Shown: piece by piece, positions 4,859 to 8,610 of the stretch | Layout: each line of letters begins with the position of its first letter | Numbering within the stretch: position 1 is the first letter of the stretch | From: SZUA-287 sp036397975 | GTDB taxonomy: Bacteria > Bacteroidota > Ignavibacteria > UBA10030 > UBA6906 | NCBI GenBank assembly: GCA_036397975.1 | Contig: DASWHW010000089.1 | Coordinates: 1-8,610 of the forward strand | DNA: 8,610 nucleotides | Direction: 5' to 3' | Notes under the pieces: generated by a model | The model's input: the letters and a program-made list of their open reading frames with translations, nothing else | Databases searched by the model: none | What the model was told of the DNA's origin: nothing | Program-made: the position numbers and the translations under genes

Positions 4859-5107
4859 ATGGAAGGAGATCAACAGATGAACGTCGCTCTTTGGATTCTT
4901 CAAGCGTTGCTCGCTGCTCTATTTCTCTGGCATGGCTGGCTCTTCCTCTCCCCACCTGCAGAGTTGATTGAGATCATGAACAAGGAATTTGCGTTGTGGT
5001 TCCGCATCTTCCTTGGGGTGGCCGAAGTCCTCGCCGCTATCGGACTCATCGTGCCGGGGGCGACGCGCATTCTGCCCTCTTTGATACCCATAACAGCAGT
5101 CTGTTTG
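4799..5107 (+). repeat. direct repeat copy 2: VOC 3' tail plus 5' DoxX
   Basis: Matches 2772-3081 at about 93% identity. It begins with the last 20 codons of a VOC gene (FRDKFGIQWMVNYYSKQAV then TGA at 4856-4858), with no 5' part, and runs into the intact DoxX-like gene. Differences in the DoxX part are mostly in third codon positions, so the copies diverged as coding DNA, probably in separate lineages. Confidence 0.85.
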
Positions 5108-5263
5108 ATGATTGTCATGGTGAGCGCTACCGTTCTTCATTCAACCAGGGATGAAACAGGGAGTGCGATCACCACGGCCGTCCTGTTCGTCGTACTCACA
5201 TTCGTTGCATACATGCGCTGGAAAGTAAATCCAATAACTGTAAGACAAAGAGAGTCAATATGA
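4877..5263 (+). CDS. DoxX-like small integral membrane protein
   Basis: A 128-residue DoxX-like/DoxD-superfamily membrane protein with four predicted helices (about 4-24, 41-61, 66-88 and 97-114). Landmarks are LFLWHGWLF near the N-terminus, ALWFRIFLGVAEVLAAIGLIVPG (39-61), and a second half with ITAVCLMIVMVSATVLH and AVLFVVLTFVAYMRWK. I chose the ATG at 4877, preceded by GGAAGGAG, rather than the in-frame ATG at 4859, which overlaps that ribosome binding site. Its stop codon overlaps the next start (ATGA at 5260-5263), implying translational coupling. It is the intact counterpart of the broken copy at 2850. The biochemical function of this subgroup is unknown. Confidence 0.88.
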   Translation: MNVALWILQALLAALFLWHGWLFLSPPAELIEIMNKEFALWFRIFLGVAEVLAAIGLIVPGATRILPSLIPITAVCLMIVMVSATVLHSTRDETGSAITTAVLFVVLTFVAYMRWKVNPITVRQRESI

Positions 5264-5640
5264 ACACACTCAAGAGTATTGGCGCTGTCTTTGCAGGATT
5301 CCTTGCCGTCGTTGTCCTATCGGTTGGGACGGACTTTGTGCTGGAATCGCTTGGCATCTTCCCTCCACAAAGTGAGCCTGCCGCTTATACGCCGGGGATG
5401 CTGTTGGTTGCGCTCATCTATCGTTGCGTCTATACAGTTGCGGGAGGCTATGTCGCAGCATGGCTTGCACCCGACCGACCCATGCGTCATGCCATCATAC
5501 TCGGATTCGTTGGGATTGTGGCAGGCACAATCGGTGCAGTTGTAGCCTGGAACCTATCGCCTCACCATTGGTACCCAATTGCGCTTGTCATCACCGCGCT
5601 GCCGTGTACATGGTTGGGTGGCAAATTGAAAACGAAATAA
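5260..5640 (+). CDS. small four-helix membrane protein of unknown function
   Basis: A 126-residue hydrophobic protein that I do not recognise. Predicted helices lie at about 6-28 (GAVFAGFLAVVVLSVGTDFV), 46-68, 77-98 and 104-121. Glycine-rich segments (VAGGYVAAWLAPDRP, GIVAGTIGAVVAW) suggest tight helix packing. The positively charged C-terminus (GKLKTK) is probably cytoplasmic. The start overlaps the DoxX-like stop in an ATGA arrangement, so it is almost certainly co-translated with that gene, and the two may work together in the inner membrane. Confidence 0.8.
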   Translation: MNTLKSIGAVFAGFLAVVVLSVGTDFVLESLGIFPPQSEPAAYTPGMLLVALIYRCVYTVAGGYVAAWLAPDRPMRHAIILGFVGIVAGTIGAVVAWNLSPHHWYPIALVITALPCTWLGGKLKTK

Positions 5641-5649
5641 CCGACAACC

Positions 5650-6405
5650 ATGCAAAAGAAAATAACAACAACTGCCGCACTGGCTATGAGCGCAGAGCAG
5701 TTTGTAAAAAAGTTGAAGACGTACACTTCTCCGGTGGAGCTGAAGAAGTACCAACGCTATTTTAAGTTCAGTCCGCCTGAGGCGGACCAGCCTCTCAAGG
5801 GGGACGAGTTCATCGGTGTGCGGATGGGGCAGGTCTTCGCGCTTGCCAAAGAATTCATTGACATGCCTCCGGAGGAGATCGAGAAGCTGCTCGAAAACCC
5901 GATTCATGAAGTGCGCGCCGGCGCGCTGAGCATTATGGGCAAGCAAGCCTCAAGTAAGAAGATTTCCGAAGGTCGGTTGAAGGAACTTTACGATCTGTAC
6001 ATTCGACGGCATGATCGGATTAACAACTGGGACCTGGTCGATCTCGCCGCTTACTATGTTGTTGGCCGTTACCTCGCCGATAAGCCGCGCAATATTTTGT
6101 ACAAGCTCGCGCGGTCCAAGAACACCTGGGAGCGTCGCACAGCCATCGTCAGTACCGCCCATTTCATCAGGCAAGGGGACGTAGCAGACACGTTTAAGAT
6201 TGCCGGGATGCTTGTGAACGACGTCCAGGACCTGATTCATAAGGCGACCGGATGGATGCTGCGCTATGCCGGCGACAAAGACCGTGAGAGACTGCTAAGT
6301 TTTTTGGACGAACATGCTGCCACCATGTCGCGTGTGGCTCTCCGCAATGCGATTGAACATTTTGACAAAAAACAACGTGATCATTATTTGAGCATGAAGT
6401 ATTAA
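5650..6405 (+). CDS. AlkD-like DNA alkylation repair protein
   Basis: A 251-residue all-helical HEAT-like repeat protein of the AlkD/AlkC DNA glycosylase superfamily, which removes alkylated bases such as N3- and N7-alkylpurines. Residues equivalent to the Bacillus cereus AlkD set can be placed: W127 and D131 in NNWDLVD (W109/D113), R163 in WERRTAIVS (R148) and W202 in KATGWMLRYAG (W187). IGVRMGQVFALAKEF (55-69) and HEVRAGALSIM are typical. Gap to the previous stop is 9 nt with no obvious ribosome binding site; the ATG at 5686 (MSAEQFVKKL) is an alternative start nearer the family N-terminus. Residues 41-46 (SPPEAD) are encoded by a palindrome that may be an in-frame insertion. It is likely the last gene of the DoxX-membrane-AlkD operon. 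Confidence 0.9.
   Translation: MQKKITTTAALAMSAEQFVKKLKTYTSPVELKKYQRYFKFSPPEADQPLKGDEFIGVRMGQVFALAKEFIDMPPEEIEKLLENPIHEVRAGALSIMGKQASSKKISEGRLKELYDLYIRRHDRINNWDLVDLAAYYVVGRYLADKPRNILYKLARSKNTWERRTAIVSTAHFIRQGDVADTFKIAGMLVNDVQDLIHKATGWMLRYAGDKDRERLLSFLDEHAATMSRVALRNAIEHFDKKQRDHYLSMKY
5771..5787. repeat. 17-nt palindrome inside the AlkD-like gene
   Basis: GTCCGCC-TGA-GGCGGAC, a perfect 7-bp inverted repeat with a 3-nt loop, encoding SPPEAD. It lies in a loop region before GDEFIGVRMG, where AlkD relatives usually vary. It resembles dispersed TCCGCC/GGCGGA palindromes of environmental genomes. Whether it is an insertion or chance needs comparison with homologues. Confidence 0.5.
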
Positions 6406-6425
6406 ATTCAATCAAGGAGAGAGAC

Positions 6426-6536
6426 GTGCACAAACTACATTTTTCAATCGTCGTTAACGCGCCGAAAGCAAAGGTTTGGAACACGATGCTCGGCGATGCC
6501 ACTTAGCGCGTCTGGATGGAGGCGACTGTCAGATGA
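6426..6536 (+). pseudogene. SRPBCC/AHSA1-type gene remnant
   Basis: A ribosome binding site (AAGGAG at 6414-6419) precedes GTG at 6426, which opens VHKLHFSIVVNAPKAKVWNT, the typical N-terminus of SRPBCC (START/Bet v1-like, AHSA1) proteins. The frame stops at TAG 6504-6506, where the family usually has a tyrosine (DxTYRxWTEAF). Reading past the stop gives RVWMEA, which continues the family pattern, and similarity then ends. The usual remaining 100 or so residues are missing. This is a decayed gene with a nonsense mutation and a large 3' deletion. Confidence 0.75.
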
Positions 6537-6563
6537 CCTATTCAACGGAGGTAATATAAAAGT

Positions 6564-7139
6564 ATGAACAACATTAAGAGTAATAAAAAGCAGTTGTCAC
6601 CAAAACAACGTGAAGAACTGCTCAGAGGGTTGAAAGCCCGTTTTGAGAAAAACATGAACCGCCATAAAGGTCTTGAATGGGCCAAAGTACAAGCAAAGCT
6701 GGAAGTCAATACTGAAAAACTGTGGTCACTCAGTGAAATGGAAAGAACTGGCGGTGAACCGGATGTTGTTGGTCATGATAAAAAGGCGGGCGAATACATT
6801 TTTTATGATTGTTCAGCGGAAAGTCCTAAAGGCCGCAGAAGTGTTTGTTACGACCGTGAAGCGCTGGACTCAAGGAAAGAACATAAACCGAAAAATAACG
6901 CTATTGATATGGCTGCTGCCATGGGCATTGAGCTGTTAACGGAAGAACAATATCGGGAGCTGCTGAAACTTGGAAAGTTCGATACCAAAACATCGAGCTG
7001 GATAATAACACCTTCTGACATCAGAAAACTCGGTGGTGCCATCTTTGCTGATTTCCGCTACGGCAATGTCTTCGTGTATCACAACGGTGCAGAATCTTAC
7101 TATGCCGCCAGGGGATTCCGTGGCTCGCTAAGGGTCTAA
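6564..7139 (+). CDS. DUF4256 family protein
   Basis: A 191-residue protein matching DUF4256 by recall: LSPKQREELLRGLKARFEKNMNRHKGLEW near the N-terminus, LWSLSEMERTGGEPDVVGHD (53-72), YIFYDCSAESPKGRRSVCYDREAL (78-101), AIDMAAAMGIELLTEEQYRELLKLGKFDTKTSSWI, and FADFRYGNVFVYHNGAESYYAARGFRGSL at the end. It is a soluble protein of near-usual length. The function is unknown; the strongly conserved SESPxGRRS-like and ARGFRG segments suggest an enzyme or nucleic-acid contact, but that is inference. GGAGGT lies 11 nt before the ATG. Confidence 0.88.
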   Translation: MNNIKSNKKQLSPKQREELLRGLKARFEKNMNRHKGLEWAKVQAKLEVNTEKLWSLSEMERTGGEPDVVGHDKKAGEYIFYDCSAESPKGRRSVCYDREALDSRKEHKPKNNAIDMAAAMGIELLTEEQYRELLKLGKFDTKTSSWIITPSDIRKLGGAIFADFRYGNVFVYHNGAESYYAARGFRGSLRV

Positions 7140-7383
7140 ATTTTGCACAGACAACTAAATTTGAATTTGAGAACGGATCACCTGAAAACTCTTTGTAGCA
7201 CCTTTGCGTTATGGCGAGGGAACTAGAGATATAAACAGTTGTGCATTTAATAAACATTGTTCGGGCAGAATCTAATCCGCCACAACGCAAGGCTGCAAAA
7301 CGTTTGCTGCCGGAAAGAAAGGGCAGGCGTAGGGGATGTTCACGAATTGGATTCGGCTTCGAGTGTGATAAGGAGAGAACAAT
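7140..7383. other. intergenic region with a small hairpin
   Basis: 244 nt without a supported gene. It contains a hairpin at 7291-7311 (GGC-T-GCAAA-ACG-TTTGC-T-GCC, one T-T mismatch, no T-run). It also has a stretch near 7193-7218 (CTTTGTAGCACCTTTGCG...GGCG) that resembles degenerate CTTTGCG-type dispersed intergenic repeats. Neither has a demonstrated role. AAGGAG before 7384 serves the next gene. Confidence 0.4.
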
Positions 7384-7692
7384 ATGGCAGACAAAAAAGG
7401 AAAAGGGAGAGGCAAAATGACCGCCGAAAAAATACTCACCAAACACCCATTGGGGAAATCCGGGAGGAGCATCAGCGAGCATGATTATGAAACAATCAAG
7501 CGCGCGATTGTAGAGGCTTTGCGAAACAAAGAGCTAACTCATACGGACCTTGTCAATCAACTCAACAAGAAGCTAAGCGGAAAGTTTTCTGGAAATATAA
7601 GTTGGTATGCAGAAACCGTTAAGCTCGATCTGGAAGCTCGGAGAATAATAGAAAGAACTTTTTCAAAACCTCAGAAATATCGGTTGAAATAG
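7384..7692 (+). CDS. small winged-helix-like protein (possibly DUF6958-type)
   Basis: A 102-residue basic protein. After a lysine/glycine-rich head come HPLGKSGRSISEHDYETIKRAIVEAL (about 20-45), KELTHTDLVNQLNKKL and ISWYAETVKLDLEARRIIERTFSKPQKYRLK. The pattern, a helix pair followed by WYxxTVKLDLEARxIIER and a short beta hairpin, looks like a compact winged helix. I associate it loosely with DUF6958. The ATG at 7384 has AAGGAG upstream; the ATG at 7417 with GGGAGAGG before it is a possible alternative. Function unknown; DNA binding is only a guess from fold and charge. Confidence 0.75.
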   Translation: MADKKGKGRGKMTAEKILTKHPLGKSGRSISEHDYETIKRAIVEALRNKELTHTDLVNQLNKKLSGKFSGNISWYAETVKLDLEARRIIERTFSKPQKYRLK

Positions 7693-7712
7693 CCCTTTGG
7701 GAGGATAGAACT

Positions 7713-7745
7713 ATGATACAGAATAATGAATACGCGAGTATATAA
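7713..7745 (+). CDS. ten-codon leader ORF coupled to the DUF1801 gene
   Basis: ATG at 7713 has a strong GGGAGG before it and encodes MIQNNEYASI, stopping at TAA 7743-7745. The last A of the stop is the first A of the DUF1801 start (TAATG). The DUF1801 start has no ribosome binding site of its own, so its translation probably depends on ribosomes finishing this leader. It may instead be the remnant of an older gene start. Confidence 0.45.
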   Translation: MIQNNEYASI

Positions 7746-8137
7746 TGACCGGCGCAAAAAAGGGAATTCCAGCCCGAGATGTTGGTGCTTACCTTTCGTC
7801 GGTTCCGCATGATCAGTGGATGATTCTCGAACAACTACGCCGAGCAATCAAGGCCGCCGCACCGAACGTCGAAGAGGTCATCAGCTATCGGATACCAACC
7901 TACAAATATCGTGGGCCGCTGGTCCACTTCATGGCACACAAGGACTATTGCAGTTTCATTGTGGCAAGCAAAGCGGTTGTGGAAGGATTCAAAACTGTGC
8001 TGGCAGATTATGATATTTCCGGAACAACCATCCACTTCACGCCCGAACATCCACTTCCTGCTGCGCTCGTCAAGAAAATTGTCAAGGCAAGAGTCAAAGA
8101 GAATGAGTTACGCATTAACAAGAATGAACGGAGGTGA
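7745..8137 (+). CDS. DUF1801 (YdhG-like) protein
   Basis: A 130-residue DUF1801 domain protein, the family that includes frataxin-like YdhG proteins implicated in iron handling in Bacillus. Features are VGAYLSSVPHDQWMILEQLRRAIKAAAPNVEEVISYRIPTYKY (13-55), LVHFMAHKDYCSFIV (59-73), TTIHFTPEHPLPAALVKKIVKARVKENELR (94-123). The pattern YRIPTYKYRG followed by HKDYCSF is diagnostic. The iron-related role is known for a few members only and cannot be assumed here. Translation is probably coupled to the short leader ORF. The next gene starts 3 nt after its stop. Confidence 0.9.
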   Translation: MTGAKKGIPARDVGAYLSSVPHDQWMILEQLRRAIKAAAPNVEEVISYRIPTYKYRGPLVHFMAHKDYCSFIVASKAVVEGFKTVLADYDISGTTIHFTPEHPLPAALVKKIVKARVKENELRINKNERR

Positions 8138-8139
8138 CT

Positions 8140-8610
8140 ATGGGAAAGCTGAGTGTATTCAATTTCGTGACACTCAACGGCTTCTTTGAAGGGCCAAACA
8201 GAGATATCGGTTGGCATCGACATGGCGCAGAAGAAAATGAATATGCTGCCGAAGGGCTCGCCTCCGAAAACACTCTTCTTTTTGGACGCGTGACGTATGA
8301 GATGATGGCAAGTTACTGGCCGACGCCGATGGCGATCAAAAATGATCCTACCGTCGCCGAAGGAATGAATAAGGGTGACAAAATTGTCTTTTCACGGACG
8401 CTAAAAAAGACCGAGTGGATTAATACACGACTTGTGAAGCACGATATTGTCGAGGAGGTCAGGAAGATAAAATTGACGCATGAAAAGGACATGACTATCC
8501 TGGGAAGCGGAAGCATTGTAACCCTGTTTGCAGAACATGGTTTGATTGATCAGTATCAGATCATGGTGGATCCCGTTGTCCTGGGCGATGGTACTCCTTT
8601 ATTCAAAGGC
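8140..8610 (+). CDS. dihydrofolate reductase family protein (RibD-C), 3' end outside window
   Basis: 157 residues are visible before the window ends with no stop; a full member would need about 20-40 more. It opens MGKLSVFNFVTLNGFFEGPN, then LLFGRVTYEMMASYWPTP (46-63), KIVFSRTLKKTEW (81-93), the nucleotide-binding MTILGSGSIVTLFAEHGLIDQYQIMVDPVVLG (118-149) and TPLFKG at the edge. GGAGGT precedes the ATG, and the 3-nt gap from the DUF1801 stop indicates an operon. It is the same fold as the cassette-borne reductase at 3233 but clearly diverged, so not a recent duplicate. Confidence 0.9.
   Translation, partial: MGKLSVFNFVTLNGFFEGPNRDIGWHRHGAEENEYAAEGLASENTLLFGRVTYEMMASYWPTPMAIKNDPTVAEGMNKGDKIVFSRTLKKTEWINTRLVKHDIVEEVRKIKLTHEKDMTILGSGSIVTLFAEHGLIDQYQIMVDPVVLGDGTPLFKG

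Noticed and set aside
5913..5926. 14-nt palindrome GCGCGCCGGCGCGC
   Set aside because: It encodes the conserved HEVRAGALS segment of the AlkD family, so it is explained by codon choice rather than by an inserted element.
7021..7482. 153-residue reverse-strand frame
   Set aside because: It spans the end of DUF4256, the intergenic hairpin and the next gene's start; composition is not protein-like.

Overview
The window is an accessory-looking stretch of small, stand-alone metabolic or stress-type genes, all on the + strand. It holds no rRNA, tRNA, CRISPR array, transposase or integrase. Most genes have clear Shine-Dalgarno sequences (GGAGG, AAGGAG) and mid-to-high GC. GC-rich palindromes of the CCTGCC/GGCAGG and TCCGCC/GGCGGA kinds are scattered through it. 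Together with the gene families (DGPF/YCII, PhnB-like VOC, DoxX-like, RibD-C reductases, DUF1801, DUF4256, AlkD) this suggests an environmental bacterium, perhaps from the Bacteroidota/Ignavibacteria neighbourhood. That assignment is inference and weak.

Layout. 1-498: non-coding apart from a possible 3' end of an upstream gene; it ends in an ECF-type promoter. 499-2376: four consecutive YCII/DGPF genes. Three of them (1, 2 and 4) are preceded by a near-identical TGTCGA-N17-CGAC promoter, matching the motif reported for ECF42 sigma factors, a group known to be genomically linked to DGPF proteins. The fourth gene has taken a 20-nt palindrome insertion that shifts its frame. 2400-3081: a PhnB-like VOC gene followed by a broken DoxX-like gene. 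3082-4798: two A+T-richer gene cassettes, one with a RibD-C/DHFR-like reductase and one with a glyoxalase/VOC protein. Each starts with TTGTGCGTCATGCTTG, carries an almost identical 29-nt leader with TATAAT just before the ATG, and ends in a 130-nt imperfect palindrome resembling an integron attC site. 4799-5263: a second copy of the VOC 3' tail plus an intact DoxX-like gene. 5260-6405: a small membrane protein and an AlkD-like DNA glycosylase. 6426-6536: an SRPBCC/AHSA1 gene remnant. 6564-8610: a DUF4256 protein, a small winged-helix-like protein, a DUF1801 protein and the start of a second RibD-C/DHFR-like reductase that runs off the window.

The most interesting point is the cassette pair. 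Both of its outer borders fall exactly on the G^TT crossover point expected for integron recombination. The flanks are two copies (about 93% identical) of the same roughly 310-bp VOC-tail/DoxX segment, and that segment is itself bounded at the same points. This looks like integron-type cassettes captured into an ordinary chromosomal operon at secondary sites, with no integrase nearby. The cassette genes lack Shine-Dalgarno sequences while the surrounding genes have strong ones, which points to a donor with different translation-start habits.

Functionally, the DGPF genes probably form an ECF-controlled regulon of unknown biochemical role. The remaining genes are a loose collection of single-domain enzymes and membrane proteins rather than one evident pathway.
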